A DNA stretch of 64,000 nucleotides. Source: Haemophilus parainfluenzae. GTDB lineage: Bacteria > Pseudomonadota > Gammaproteobacteria > Enterobacterales > Pasteurellaceae. Below the pieces are notes generated by a model that worked only from the letters and a program-made list of their open reading frames with translations, was not told the origin of the DNA and did not search any database. Every line of letters begins with the position of its first letter. The first letter of the stretch is position 1. Both the position numbers and the translations under genes were made by a program. The DNA is taken from NCBI RefSeq assembly GCF_014931395.1, contig NZ_CP063120.1, positions 186,001 through 250,000 on the forward strand. Reading direction: 5' to 3'. Of the stretch, positions 10,313 to 19,770 are shown piece after piece.

Positions 10313-11977
10313 TTATTGCGCAATTTTTAAATCTTGATACAGATAATTTCGATAGCTATTCACTAAATCCACATCCTCTGCATCTTCGAGCTTACCTTGG
10401 CTTAGCTGACGCATCGCGATATTCGCTCGCATAAAGTCATCTTTCGGTGATAAACCTGCCACATCAAGTAATATGCCACCAACAAAGGCTAAATCTAAGA
10501 AATCTTGCTGTTGAACAAAGTCAGTCTTACGATTAGTTCTAACGACAAATTGAGTCACATAATCCGGGTTCGCAAAGTTACCTTTTTTCGGTGGAAGCTG
10601 ATTATCAAAAGCGACTTGGTGATCACCAAAATAACCGAATACATAAGGCGTTTCACGTGATTTTAAATAATCATTTAAACCTTCGATTGCCTCATTGAGG
10701 CTAGCAATGCGATCAATATAATCATTTAGGCAGGAAATCGCTTTTCCCCCTAAACGCTTACTCGCCAAATTAAAATGGTTTGGCATATTTGTGTTGTAAG
10801 GGCCGTGCTCTTTCATCGTGAGCACATAGACAAACATAGGCTGTTTCACATTTTCCAATGATGGATGCTGTTTCTGCAGAATCAGTTTGGTGTAATACAT
10901 CATCTCTTCACTGCTAATATGCCAGAGATTTTTGCTGATTGATGCCGGATAGCCTAAATCTTGTGGTTGCAACATCAAATCAAAACCAAAGTGGTCATAA
11001 GCAGGTTTGGCGTTGTAGTTACCTTTCGTAAAAGGCGATAACGCCACGCAAAAATAGCCTTGCTCACGAAGGTTTTTAATAAAACCCGTCTGTAAGTGTG
11101 GCACAACCGAATAAAACACCCCACTTGCTAAAGCACCAAAATCGGTTGAAGGCACCCCTGCAAGGAAAGCAAATTCAGATTTCCACGTTGCGCCACCCAG
11201 CGTATGTACACGCAATGGACTTACAAATGCGGTATCTTCCTGCTTATTAAACATCGAAAATGGCGGGATGGTTTCTGCATCAAAATCAAATTGATGAGGA
11301 TTCAAGGTTGATTCTTGTAAACAAACCACAATGTCGGGCTTTTCCGCACTTTCAGTTTTACTCTCAGCCTTTTCATTTAAAAGTGCGGTCATTTTTTCTT
11401 TAAATTTTTGACTATTACCTTCAAATTCTGGCACTTTAAAGAATACGCCACGACAAGACATAGGCAGGTTTAAGAAAACATCTCGACCATCATCCGGCAA
11501 TGAGTCTAACCAGACTTTTGTCGCATCCGGATCTTTAGAATAATGCCACATTAAACCAAAGCTCGTTGCAGCGAGTATTGCTGCAAATACACGAAATCCA
11601 GTTGAGGCACTTTCTACATCTGACCAACCGAAGACAGCATAACCTAATAGACCTAATAGCCCTAATACACCGAAAATCGCCCCTTTATAATGTAAAAGAG
11701 TTTCCCAATTTCGCCAGTCTGTAACAAGCCAAAAATCTGAAATGAGTAAAGGTTGTTTGTAGTAATGAATTTTCATTCGATGGAATAACATCAATACCAC
11801 AAAAAGTACGGACGCAAAATTCAATCCGCGTTGCCATTGACCTGTTATCGCAAACATTGAACTAAACAATAAGAAGAATAATGCAATCGCAAAAAAATAT
11901 GTCCAACGATAGTGCGAATTGACGATAAAAATCACCGTCGCAATAAAAAATAAACTCAGAAAAATACTTGGAATCAT
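10313..11977 (-). CDS. LTA synthase family membrane sulfatase-fold transferase
   Basis: 554-residue inner-membrane protein. About five hydrophobic segments fill residues 1-165, then a large periplasmic alkaline-phosphatase/sulfatase-fold domain. The likely nucleophile is the threonine in GGATWKSEF (about residue 264). Metal-site motifs are recognisable as CLQESTLNP (about 219), KEHGPYN and FGDHQ. Relatives transfer phosphoglycerol or phosphoethanolamine to envelope glycans, lipid A or glycolipids. The substrate cannot be read from sequence; modification of LOS or of a periplasmic glycan is plausible. It ends against holA and lies 22 bases after mutT, so it may share mutT transcription. Confidence 0.82.
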   Translation of the reverse strand: MIPSIFLSLFFIATVIFIVNSHYRWTYFFAIALFFLLFSSMFAITGQWQRGLNFASVLFVVLMLFHRMKIHYYKQPLLISDFWLVTDWRNWETLLHYKGAIFGVLGLLGLLGYAVFGWSDVESASTGFRVFAAILAATSFGLMWHYSKDPDATKVWLDSLPDDGRDVFLNLPMSCRGVFFKVPEFEGNSQKFKEKMTALLNEKAESKTESAEKPDIVVCLQESTLNPHQFDFDAETIPPFSMFNKQEDTAFVSPLRVHTLGGATWKSEFAFLAGVPSTDFGALASGVFYSVVPHLQTGFIKNLREQGYFCVALSPFTKGNYNAKPAYDHFGFDLMLQPQDLGYPASISKNLWHISSEEMMYYTKLILQKQHPSLENVKQPMFVYVLTMKEHGPYNTNMPNHFNLASKRLGGKAISCLNDYIDRIASLNEAIEGLNDYLKSRETPYVFGYFGDHQVAFDNQLPPKKGNFANPDYVTQFVVRTNRKTDFVQQQDFLDLAFVGGILLDVAGLSPKDDFMRANIAMRQLSQGKLEDAEDVDLVNSYRNYLYQDLKIAQ

Positions 11978-11999
11978 AATAAATAAATTTGATTAAATG

Positions 12000-12404
12000 T
12001 TATTTGACACTTTCAGCTACTAAACGCTGAATCAGCTTTAAATTGGCTGGTGGGAATTGCCCTGCATCAAGCTCACTTTGTTCAAGCCAAAAACCTTCCT
12101 GGCCTTCTCGACCAAACGGCTCGCCAATCCATTCAGTGACCAGATAAAAACTAAAATCTAAAATTTTGGTTGGATATTCAAATTGAAAACGTTCGTACAG
12201 CTCAGCATTTAAAATGTGAATGCCAATCTCTTCTTCCAATTCTCTTTTTAACGCTTCTTCAGGTGTTTCACCTGCATCAACTTTGCCACCTGGAAATTCT
12301 AATGCTTGCGCAAAATCTTGCCCTTCTAAACGCTGGGTCAAATATAGCTGCCCAAATTCATTACGAATAATCCCTGCCGCAACTTGAATGATAGGCTTAC
12401 TCAT
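12000..12404 (-). CDS. mutT: 8-oxo-dGTP diphosphatase MutT (Nudix hydrolase)
   Basis: 134-residue Nudix enzyme that hydrolyses oxidised GTP/dGTP so that 8-oxoguanine is not incorporated into DNA. The Nudix box GX5EX7REUXEEXGU is complete at residues 40-62, starting at GKVDAGE. The N-terminal strand IIQVAAGII is as in MutT. It follows secA on the minus strand, the classic secA-mutT order, but a USS-like hairpin at 12429-12483 separates them. Confidence 0.93.
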   Translation of the reverse strand: MSKPIIQVAAGIIRNEFGQLYLTQRLEGQDFAQALEFPGGKVDAGETPEEALKRELEEEIGIHILNAELYERFQFEYPTKILDFSFYLVTEWIGEPFGREGQEGFWLEQSELDAGQFPPANLKLIQRLVAESVK

Positions 12405-12428
12405 CGTTTTTCCTTATCTCAAAAGTAG

Positions 12429-12483
12429 AAAGAGCGGTCATTTTTAGCGGTGTTTTAAACACGCAAAAATTTAACCGCTCTTT
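12429..12483 (-). terminator. Long-loop inverted repeat between secA and mutT
   Basis: AAAGAGCGGT (12429-12438) is perfectly complementary to ACCGCTCTTT (12474-12483) around a 35-base loop. The arms resemble, but do not match, the uptake signal core. It may end or attenuate the secA transcript before mutT. Confidence 0.5.
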
Positions 12484-12490
12484 ACCTTAA

Positions 12491-15187
12491 CTAAGCATAT
12501 CGGGCTTTACTGCCGTGACAATGCTTGTATTTTTTACCTGACCCACAAGGACAAGGTTCATTACGTCCAATATGGCGATCAGAATAGTCCTCATTTTGAG
12601 CTTGCTCTGTATTTTCATCTACAGGTTGATGTGTTAATGCTTCACGTTCGGCCATTTCTTGACGTGCACGTTCTGCTTCTTCAATCTCTTCCTGTGTACG
12701 GACTTTCACTCGAGTAAGTGTCGTAATCACATGATGTTTTAAAGAATCCAACATTTCAGTAAACATACGGAAAGATTCTTTTTTGTACTCTTGTTTTGGA
12801 TCTTTTTGCGCATAACCACGTAAATGGATACCTTGACGTAAATAGTCCATTGCCGCCAAGTGCTCTTTCCAAAGCTCATCAAGAGTTTGTAACATCACAC
12901 CTTTTTCGAAATGACGCATGGTTTCTTCACCCGCAAGCGCTTCTTTCGCTTTGTATTCATCTTCGGCTTCTTGAATAATACGCTCACGCAAGTTTTCTTC
13001 ATGAAGGTTGTTATTTTCTTCCAACCAATGTTCAATTGGTAACTCAAGACCAAACTCTTGCGCTAAACGCTCTTCTAAGCCTTTAATATCCCATTGTTCT
13101 TCCAACGATTGTGGTGGAATATATTGGTCAATCACATCATTAAATACATCGCTGCGAATTGCTTTGATAGTTTCTGAAATATCATCGTTATCGAGCAAGT
13201 AATTACGTTGTTCATAAATTGCATGACGTTGGTCGTTCGCCACATCATCATATTCAAGCAAGTTTTTACGACCATCAAAGTGGAAGGCTTCTACTTTCGC
13301 TTGCGCCGATGCAATCACTTTAGCAAGAAGCTTAGATTCCATCGCTTCACCTGGTTGAGTGAAGGCTTTGCGCATCATATTTAATTTACCTTCATTCAGA
13401 TAAATACGCATTAAGCCATCTTCCAAAGAAAGGTAGAAACGTGAAGAACCTGGGTCACCTTGACGACCTGAACGACCACGCAACTGGTTATCAATACGAC
13501 GTGATTCGTGACGTTCTGTCCCGATAATGTGTAAGCCACCGGCTTGCATCACGATCTCGTGATTTTTCTCCCACTCAGCTTTAAGCGCCTCAATTTGCTC
13601 TGGTGTTGGGTTCTCTAATTTTGCAGCTTTTGCTTTCCAGTTACCACCGAGGATAATATCGGTACCACGACCCGCCATGTTGGTTGCAATGGTTACCGCA
13701 CCAGGTGCCCCAGCTTCCGCAACGATTTCCGCTTCTTGCGCGTGGAATTTTGCATTCAATACATTGTGTTTGATGCCCGCTTTATCTAACGCTTGAGAAA
13801 GCATTTCAGATTTTTCAACGGATACGGTACCCACAAGAACCGGTTGATTGCGTGCGACACAGTCTTTGATATCTTCAATAATCGCATTGAATTTGTATTC
13901 TTCATTTTCAAACATGACGTCCGTACGATCATCACGAATCATTGGTCGATTGGTTGGGATAACAACAGTTTCCAAACCATAAATTTGTTGGAATTCAAAG
14001 GCTTCGGTATCAGCTGTACCTGTCATGCCCGCTAATTTGTCATAAAGACGGAAGTAGTTTTGGTAAGAAATCGACGCAACAGTTTGGTTTTCGCTCTTAA
14101 TTTCTACGCCTTCTTTCGCTTCGATCGCTTGGTGTAAACCATCAGACCAACGACGACCCGCCATAGTACGACCAGTGTGCTCATCGACGATCACGATCTC
14201 ACCATCTTTCACGATATAGTCTACATCGCGCTCAAATAAGGTGTTTGCACGTAACGCTGCCATAACATGGTGTAACAACACAATACGTGCAGGCGAATAA
14301 AGAGAATCACCTTCAGGCATTAAACCTTGTTCGATTAACCAATTTTCAACTTTTTCTTGACCACGTTCAGTCAAATACGCTTGTTTGGTTTTAAGATCTA
14401 AGGTGTAATCGCCTTCACCGGTATATTCTTCCGTATCTTCTTTTTCTTGCTTAATTAAATTCGGAATTAATTTATTTACCGCAATATAAAGCTCAGAACT
14501 GTCTTCCGCTTGACCAGAAATAATCAACGGCGTACGTGCTTCATCAATTAAGATAGAGTCCACTTCATCCACTAAGGCATAGCCTAAATGACGTTGGAAA
14601 CGTTCTTCTTTGGAATGCGCCAAGTTATCACGAAGGTAATCAAAACCTAATTCGCTGTTCGTCGCGTATGTAATATCAGCCGCATAAGCTTCACGTTTTG
14701 CTTCAGGCGGTAAACCTGGGATATTCACCCCTACAGTCATACCTAAGAATTCAAATAATGGGCGGTTAGTCTCCGCATCTCGACGTGCTAAGTAATCATT
14801 CACGGTCACAACGTGCACACCTTTACCTTCCAACGCCATCAAATAGCAAGGCAAGGTTGCGGTTAAGGTTTTACCTTCACCTGTACGCATCTCTGCGATA
14901 CAACGATTAGTGAGCACCATACCACCGATTAATTGCACATCGAAATGACGCATACCGAGTACACGTTTACCCGCTTCACGCACGGTTGCAAAGGCTTCTG
15001 GTAAAAGTTGTTGTAAGGTTTCACCATTAGCTAAACGGCTACGGAATTCTTCTGTTTTTGCTCTTAATTCATCATCACTTAATGCTTCAAAAGCCGGCTC
15101 CATTTTGTTGATTTTCGCAACTTGTTTTCTTAATCTGCGTAAAATACGTTCGTTACGGCTGCCAAAAATTTTTGTTAAAAAACTCAT
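12491..15187 (-). CDS. secA: Preprotein translocase ATPase SecA
   Basis: 898-residue motor that pushes preproteins through SecYEG. The Walker A motif is MRTGEGKT (about residues 102-109), the [11 protein letters not shown]alker B region is near residue 208, and [10 protein letters not shown] and GRGTDI helicase motifs follow. The C-terminus carries the zinc-binding SecB-interacting motif [14 protein letters not shown]. Length is normal. The gene lies directly downstream of a secM homologue, so its translation is probably controlled by SecM stalling. Confidence 0.98.
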   Translation of the reverse strand: MSFLTKIFGSRNERILRRLRKQVAKINKMEPAFEALSDDELRAKTEEFRSRLANGETLQQLLPEAFATVREAGKRVLGMRHFDVQLIGGMVLTNRCIAEMRTGEGKTLTATLPCYLMALEGKGVHVVTVNDYLARRDAETNRPLFEFLGMTVGVNIPGLPPEAKREAYAADITYATNSELGFDYLRDNLAHSKEERFQRHLGYALVDEVDSILIDEARTPLIISGQAEDSSELYIAVNKLIPNLIKQEKEDTEEYTGEGDYTLDLKTKQAYLTERGQEKVENWLIEQGLMPEGDSLYSPARIVLLHHVMAALRANTLFERDVDYIVKDGEIVIVDEHTGRTMAGRRWSDGLHQAIEAKEGVEIKSENQTVASISYQNYFRLYDKLAGMTGTADTEAFEFQQIYGLETVVIPTNRPMIRDDRTDVMFENEEYKFNAIIEDIKDCVARNQPVLVGTVSVEKSEMLSQALDKAGIKHNVLNAKFHAQEAEIVAEAGAPGAVTIATNMAGRGTDIILGGNWKAKAAKLENPTPEQIEALKAEWEKNHEIVMQAGGLHIIGTERHESRRIDNQLRGRSGRQGDPGSSRFYLSLEDGLMRIYLNEGKLNMMRKAFTQPGEAMESKLLAKVIASAQAKVEAFHFDGRKNLLEYDDVANDQRHAIYEQRNYLLDNDDISETIKAIRSDVFNDVIDQYIPPQSLEEQWDIKGLEERLAQEFGLELPIEHWLEENNNLHEENLRERIIQEAEDEYKAKEALAGEETMRHFEKGVMLQTLDELWKEHLAAMDYLRQGIHLRGYAQKDPKQEYKKESFRMFTEMLDSLKHHVITTLTRVKVRTQEEIEEAERARQEMAEREALTHQPVDENTEQAQNEDYSDRHIGRNEPCPCGSGKKYKHCHGSKARYA

Positions 15188-15222
15188 AATTTCTCTTTCA
15201 AATAAAAAATAAAAAGGATCAT

Positions 15223-15238
15223 CCGATTAAAAAATCGG
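15223..15238 (-). promoter_or_regulatory. Hairpin in the secM-secA gap
   Basis: CCGATT (15223-15228) pairs with AATCGG (15233-15238) around an A4 loop, about 35 bases before the secA start on the minus strand. In E. coli an RNA structure between secM and secA hides the secA ribosome-binding site until SecM stalls. The stem here is short and does not itself cover the AGAGAA site, so the role is inferred from position. Confidence 0.4.
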
Positions 15239-15260
15239 CTCGTTCAAAGATAAAAGAAAA

Positions 15261-15578
15261 TTAAATGATGGCTGGGCCGGCACGAATAGGGGCAAAAACA
15301 GGAAATTCCGCCGCGATAAAGTGCGGTTGAATTTTTTCGTGTTTTTGATTGGAATGAGTTTTATGATTTGTTGGTTGAGGTTGAACCTGCAATGCTTGAC
15401 GAATTTCACGCACTGCAATCAACATATGTTGTTCAGATGATGTTTGGTAATTTTCGCCACTCATATTGGATGAAGGCGGTGCCTCCAATCCCTGAGCAAC
15501 AGGTAAAGCAAAAATCGCAATCATGCTTAACAGCAACTGCGACCAGAAATTTGTTTTACCTTTGTTTGATTTTATCAT
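15261..15578 (-). CDS. secM: SecM-like secretion monitor with IRAGP arrest sequence
   Basis: 105-residue protein immediately upstream of secA. It has a basic N-terminus and a hydrophobic segment (about residues 12-30, NFWSQLLLSMIAIFALPVAQG) that acts as a signal sequence, then a polar middle region, and ends EFPVFAPIRAGPAII. The IRAGP core and an upstream aromatic residue correspond to the E. coli arrest motif FxxxxWIxxxxGIRAGP, but the Trp is absent and the spacing is shorter, as expected for the variant Pasteurellaceae type. The arrest proline lies three residues from the end. Function inferred: stalls when export is slow and raises secA translation. Confidence 0.85.
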   Translation of the reverse strand: MIKSNKGKTNFWSQLLLSMIAIFALPVAQGLEAPPSSNMSGENYQTSSEQHMLIAVREIRQALQVQPQPTNHKTHSNQKHEKIQPHFIAAEFPVFAPIRAGPAII

Positions 15579-15650
15579 CTTATTGTCTCTGACAAAATTT
15601 GTGTGTATTGTATCGGAAATTCAACGTAAAGTCATTATTGGGGTATTTTT

Positions 15651-15971
15651 GTGGAAAACAAGCATGAGCGTTATCAAAAAGCCATGAATATTATTGATGT
15701 GCTGGAAGGATCTCAATTTGCCAAAATCATGCAGAAAGGGTTAATGTTGAATGAACTGAACCAAAACATCAGCCGCCTTTTCCCTCAAGAATTCAAAGGG
15801 CTCTTTCGGTTAGGCTCCATTACGAATGGAAAACTCTTTATCGAAGTTAAAAGTGCGGTCGTTCGCCAAGGGATTTTATTTCGCCAAAGAGAATTACTCG
15901 CCGCAATTCAACCCACCTATCCCGAAGTAAAAGGTTTTGAGATTAAAATTAATCCTGAATTAACCTGCTAA
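15651..15971 (+). CDS. DciA-like DUF721 protein (candidate replicative helicase loader/operator)
   Basis: 106-residue protein from a GTG start (15651), divergent from secM. It resembles the DUF721/DciA core: an N-terminal helix, then LFRLGSITNGKLFIEVKSAVVRQ, where a basic strand-turn-strand is followed by a helix (about residues 50-75), and a final strand FEIKINPEL. DciA helps load DnaB in bacteria lacking DnaC. Its position beside secM-secA fits dciA genes in other gammaproteobacteria. It is short, so it would be a minimal DciA. An uptake signal lies inside the gene at 15851. Confidence 0.65.
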   Translation: MENKHERYQKAMNIIDVLEGSQFAKIMQKGLMLNELNQNISRLFPQEFKGLFRLGSITNGKLFIEVKSAVVRQGILFRQRELLAAIQPTYPEVKGFEIKINPELTC

Positions 15972-15973
15972 AC

Positions 15974-16828
15974 TTAACCTTTAAAGATAGCGATTAATTC
16001 TTTTACTTTAACTCGTTTTTCTGAAGATTGGCTAATCGAGCGCTGTACTTTAACGCGTTTGAATTTTGCCCCTTTATAAATCTCACGCGTAAATTTCGTA
16101 TCGTGGTTAGAAATCACAACAGAAATTTGCTTTTCTTTTTGCGCTTTTTTGGCGCATTCCGCTAAATTCTTTTGATGTTCAAGTCCAAAAGCATTCCCTG
16201 CATATCCAGTAAAATTGGTATCTTGCGGAAGCGGTGCATAAGGCGGATCACAATAGATCACGCTGTGTTTATCCGCTAATTCAAACGTTTGTTGAAAATC
16301 AGCACATAAAAAGACCGCACTTTGTGCTTTATGGGCGAAATAGCGCAACTCATCTTCAGGGAAATAATGGGTTTTATACGCGCCAAAGGGCACATTAAAC
16401 TCATTTTTACTGTTATAACGGCACAATCCATTAAATCCAAAACGGTTCAAATAAAGGAACAACACCGAACGCTCGAAAGGATCGCTTGATTGATTAAAGG
16501 CATCACGCTGGGCGTAATAATAACCGGCTGTATTGGCATTTTCGGCGAAGAAAATTGGCTTACAAGCCTCAATATAGGCATCCACATTTTCTTTGACGAT
16601 ATTAAACAAGTTAATCAAATCCGGATTAATATCTGCCAAAATATAACGCTCAAAATGAGAATTAAGAAAAACAGCCCCCGCTCCCACAAAAGGTTCGATC
16701 AAACACTGTTTTCTTTTAGGAAAGACGCGATTGAGATCGTCCGTTAAACGAAATTTACCACCCGCCCATTTTAAAAACGGGCGGTGTTTAATTCGGGGTT
16801 TCGTTTTATTATTTTTCGGACGCAACAT
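15974..16828 (-). CDS. dam: DNA adenine methyltransferase Dam
   Basis: 284-residue methylase that modifies adenine in GATC, used in mismatch repair strand choice and in replication control. The SAM-binding motif FLKWAGGK is at residues 18-25 and the catalytic DPPY at 194-197. Length and the downstream position after aroK-aroB match H. influenzae dam. The gene starts 14 bases after the aroB stop. A basic N-terminal extension (KNNKTKPRIKHR) precedes the core. Confidence 0.96.
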   Translation of the reverse strand: MLRPKNNKTKPRIKHRPFLKWAGGKFRLTDDLNRVFPKRKQCLIEPFVGAGAVFLNSHFERYILADINPDLINLFNIVKENVDAYIEACKPIFFAENANTAGYYYAQRDAFNQSSDPFERSVLFLYLNRFGFNGLCRYNSKNEFNVPFGAYKTHYFPEDELRYFAHKAQSAVFLCADFQQTFELADKHSVIYCDPPYAPLPQDTNFTGYAGNAFGLEHQKNLAECAKKAQKEKQISVVISNHDTKFTREIYKGAKFKRVKVQRSISQSSEKRVKVKELIAIFKG

Positions 16829-16842
16829 GAGAGCAATGACAG

Positions 16843-17931
16843 TTAGTCATGTTGTGTGCAACGCTCAATGGCGTTTAGCACAAGAGATTTGTCAGTATCA
16901 GTCGCCACATAGGCTTGACCTAGTGCTTTTAGTAATACAAGACGCAATTTACCTGCCAGCACTTTTTTATCACGCATCATATGCGGTAAATAATCGTCTG
17001 GTTGCATGGTATCAGGCGAAACGGTTGGTAAATTAGCGCGCGCTAAAAGTTTTTCTAAACGTGCAACATCTTCAAAAGAAAGATCGCCTAATTGTTCAGA
17101 TAACACGGCTGCCATCATGGTTCCAGCTGCAACAGCCTCACCATGTAGCCAGTTTCCGTAGCCTAAATGTGTTTCGATCGCATGACCAAAAGTATGACCG
17201 AGATTTAACAATGCACGATCGCCTTTTTCAGTCTCATCACGTGCAACAACATCAGCTTTGATTTGGCAACAACGAGCAATGCAATGTTGAAGTGACTGTT
17301 GATTTAATGCGACTAATTCATCAATATGAGCTTCAAGCCACTCAAAAAAGGCATAATCTAAAATCGCCCCATATTTAATGACTTCCGCCAGTCCCGCATT
17401 CACTTCACGTTTTGGCAAGGTATTGAGTGTAAGGGTATCAATGATCACCGTAGAAGGTTGATAAAACGCCCCAATCATATTTTTGCCTAACTCATGATTA
17501 ACAGCGGTTTTACCACCAACAGAAGAATCCACTTGAGCTAATAATGTGGTAGGAATTTGAATAAAACGCACGCCACGCTGATAGCTTGCTGCGGCAAAAC
17601 CTGCCACATCACCAATCACGCCACCACCTAATGCAATAATGGTGGTATCTCGCCCATGATTATGCTTTAAAAGTGCGGTAAAAATGAGGTTTAAAGAATC
17701 GAGCGTTTTGTATTTTTCACCATCAGGCAATAATACTGACTCAACCTGACAACCTATTTTTTCTAACGTTTCTGTAACGGGCTCAAGATAATATTGTGCA
17801 ACAGTTGGATTAGTCACAATCATCACTTTATCCCCTTTCTTCAGCGGATAGCAGCTTTCATCTTTAAGCAACCGTTCGCCAATATAAATAGGATAACGAC
17901 GTTCTTTTAATTCAACATTTACGCACAACAT
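16843..17931 (-). CDS. aroB: 3-dehydroquinate synthase
   Basis: 362-residue NAD- and metal-dependent enzyme for the second step of the shikimate pathway (DAHP to 3-dehydroquinate). The glycine-rich motif [15 protein letters not shown] and the [21 protein letters not shown] signature (about residues 120-140) are intact, as are metal-binding histidines in [11 protein letters not shown] and the LHGEAVAAG region. It lies between aroK and dam in one operon. Shikimate flux also feeds chorismate, a possible source for the aryl polyene starter made by the adjacent cluster. Confidence 0.97.
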   Translation of the reverse strand: MLCVNVELKERRYPIYIGERLLKDESCYPLKKGDKVMIVTNPTVAQYYLEPVTETLEKIGCQVESVLLPDGEKYKTLDSLNLIFTALLKHNHGRDTTIIALGGGVIGDVAGFAAASYQRGVRFIQIPTTLLAQVDSSVGGKTAVNHELGKNMIGAFYQPSTVIIDTLTLNTLPKREVNAGLAEVIKYGAILDYAFFEWLEAHIDELVALNQQSLQHCIARCCQIKADVVARDETEKGDRALLNLGHTFGHAIETHLGYGNWLHGEAVAAGTMMAAVLSEQLGDLSFEDVARLEKLLARANLPTVSPDTMQPDDYLPHMMRDKKVLAGKLRLVLLKALGQAYVATDTDKSLVLNAIERCTQHD

Positions 17932-17940
17932 TTTAAATCC

Positions 17941-18483
17941 TTAGAGTGAACTGTTTAAGCCGTTTAGATTATCAATTAAATCAACAATTTGATTAACCAT
18001 TACTTTGGCATTTTGCTCGTCTGTTGGTAAGGTAATATCAGCAATTTCTTCGTATAACGGATTACGCACTTTAGCTAAATCTTCCAACACTTGGCGTGGG
18101 TTATCTGTTCCTTGTAATAAAGGACGTTTTTTATCACGTTGCGTACGTTGATATTGTTTATCTACTGAGGTTTCTAAATAAATCACAATACCACGAGCAG
18201 AAAGATAATTACGATTTTCTTTTGACATCACTGCTCCACCACCCGTGGAAAGCACAACGCCTTGTAATTGGGTTAATTCATTGATAATACGTTCTTCACG
18301 CTTACGAAAACCTTCTTCGCCTTCTAAATCAAAAATCCAGCTAATGTCTGCGCCCGCACGTTCCTCAATTACTGTATCCGAATCGACAAAATCCATATTC
18401 AATTGTTGCGCAAGCTGACGGCCAATGGTGCTTTTACCTGCGCCCATCGGTCCTACTAAAAAAATATTACGTTTTTCAGCCAT
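17941..18483 (-). CDS. aroK: Shikimate kinase I
   Basis: 180-residue enzyme phosphorylating shikimate at the 3-hydroxyl. The Walker A motif GPMGAGKST is at residues 11-19, [11 protein letters not shown] forms the shikimate-binding DxD region, and FRKREE and the STGGGAV loop are conserved. First gene of aroK-aroB-dam on the minus strand, 9 bases before aroB. Upstream, the gene order leaves the housekeeping pattern and the pigment cluster begins on the other strand. Confidence 0.97.
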   Translation of the reverse strand: MAEKRNIFLVGPMGAGKSTIGRQLAQQLNMDFVDSDTVIEERAGADISWIFDLEGEEGFRKREERIINELTQLQGVVLSTGGGAVMSKENRNYLSARGIVIYLETSVDKQYQRTQRDKKRPLLQGTDNPRQVLEDLAKVRNPLYEEIADITLPTDEQNAKVMVNQIVDLIDNLNGLNSSL

Positions 18484-18847
18484 TGTTATTCTTCTAACTT
18501 AAATAATGTCCAAATTAATCTTTCCTAATAAAAACTGGCCACCTGAAAAAATGGTAGCCCGAAAGATCACCCAAAAAATAATGGGAATTATCGCAATAAA
18601 TCCCCCTACGTTTCAACCTTTAGCAGGAATTTATTTTAAGAAACGCAAAAGTGCGGTCAGTTTTGGGGGATTTTTATGTTCAGACTAAATCTCATTTTCT
18701 AAAATGATAGAAAGACCACACTTAAAGAGTGAGTTTAATGCCTCGTTTTTCAGCTAAAATATCGCTTAGATCGAGCCTTTGAATAGGCTATAAATCAAAC
18801 ATTAAATAATATATAATGCCACGTTAAATTACATTCTACGTTTAATT
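18484..18847. other. Divergent intergenic region between aroK and the pigment cluster
   Basis: About 360 bases without a convincing gene. It contains an uptake signal at 18649, a separated inverted pair (AAATCCCCC near 18598 and GGGGGATTT near 18664) that could form a large hairpin, and the putative cluster promoter near 18812. A 60-codon reading frame at 18506 has no ribosome-binding site and no recognisable features. Confidence 0.6.
18812..18817 (+). promoter_or_regulatory. Consensus -10 box before the dar operon
   Basis: TATAAT at 18812-18817 lies 30 bases before the darA-like start in an AT-rich tract. I see no good -35 box at 17 bases, so the promoter may need an activator or be weak. 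Confidence 0.45.
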
Positions 18848-19768
18848 ATGTCTCAATCGAAAAAGCACATTTTAGTTATTTCTTATTCACAAACAGGTCA
18901 GTTAAATGAACTGACGCAACATTTTCTTAAACCGTTAAAGCAACAAGAAAATATTGTCATTGAAGAATGTCAAATTAAACCAATTCAGCCCTATTCTTTT
19001 CCTTGGAAATTTATTCCCTTTTTTAATCAGTTTCCAGAATCGGTTCATCTCAAACCTGCACCAATTGAAACACCATTATTACAACGTGAAAAATATGATT
19101 TAATCGTCATCACTTACAGCGTGTGGTTTCTATCACCTTCACAACCTATCACTGCATTTTTGCAATCTGAACAAGCTAAAATCTTAAAAAACACGCCTGT
19201 CATTACCCTGATTGGCTGCCGTAATATGTGGTTGATGGCACAAGAAAAAATGAAAAAAATGCTGACCGCACTTGATGCTAATTTAATTGGCAATGTGGTT
19301 AAAACGGATCAATCCAATGCTTGGGCAAGCTTTATTACGACTCCAGCATGGATGTTCAGTGGAAAAAAACGTTATTTTTCATGGCTACCGAGCGCAGGAA
19401 TTAGTGATGCAGATATGCAAGATATGCAACGTTTTGGATGTCGTTTAGTTGAAGTTCTGAACGAAAATCGACCTTTAGATAAATCACTTTTCCAAAACAT
19501 GGGGGCTGTCAAAATTGATGAAAAATTAATGATGAGCGAAAAGGTCGGTCACCGCAGTTTTTATATCTGGGGAAAATTGCTGTTAAAGTGCGGTCAAATT
19601 TCGCCTGTTTTTCGTCAAGCCGTGCTCTATTTTTACATCGTATTTTTGATTATACTAATTCTCACTGTTGTACCACTTTCAGCCGTGGTAAAACGCTTAT
19701 TAAAACCATTATTAAAAGAAAAACTGGCGCGCCAAAAGCGCTATTTTGCTGAACCGTCAGGGGAATAA
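18848..19768 (+). CDS. darA: DarA-like dialkylresorcinol condensing enzyme
   Basis: 306-residue first gene of the pigment cluster. The N-terminal two thirds look flavodoxin/NADPH-dependent reductase-like: an initial strand HILVISYSQTGQLNELTQHF (phosphate-binding loop SYSQTGQ at about 12-18), YDLIVITYSVWFLSPSQP (about 85-102) and VITLIGCRNMWL. A membrane helix (about 262-285) and a basic tail follow, suggesting attachment to the inner membrane. In flexirubin and dialkylresorcinol clusters DarA pairs with the ketosynthase DarB to join two acyl chains and aromatise the ring. The darB-like gene follows after 2 bases. Assignment rests on this fold-plus-neighbour pattern. Confidence 0.8.
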   Translation: MSQSKKHILVISYSQTGQLNELTQHFLKPLKQQENIVIEECQIKPIQPYSFPWKFIPFFNQFPESVHLKPAPIETPLLQREKYDLIVITYSVWFLSPSQPITAFLQSEQAKILKNTPVITLIGCRNMWLMAQEKMKKMLTALDANLIGNVVKTDQSNAWASFITTPAWMFSGKKRYFSWLPSAGISDADMQDMQRFGCRLVEVLNENRPLDKSLFQNMGAVKIDEKLMMSEKVGHRSFYIWGKLLLKCGQISPVFRQAVLYFYIVFLIILILTVVPLSAVVKRLLKPLLKEKLARQKRYFAEPSGE

Positions 19769-19770
19769 TT

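Noticed and set aside
18506..18688. 60-codon plus-strand frame between aroK and darA
   Set aside because: No ribosome-binding site, no known motif, and it overlaps an uptake signal and an inverted pair; taken as chance.
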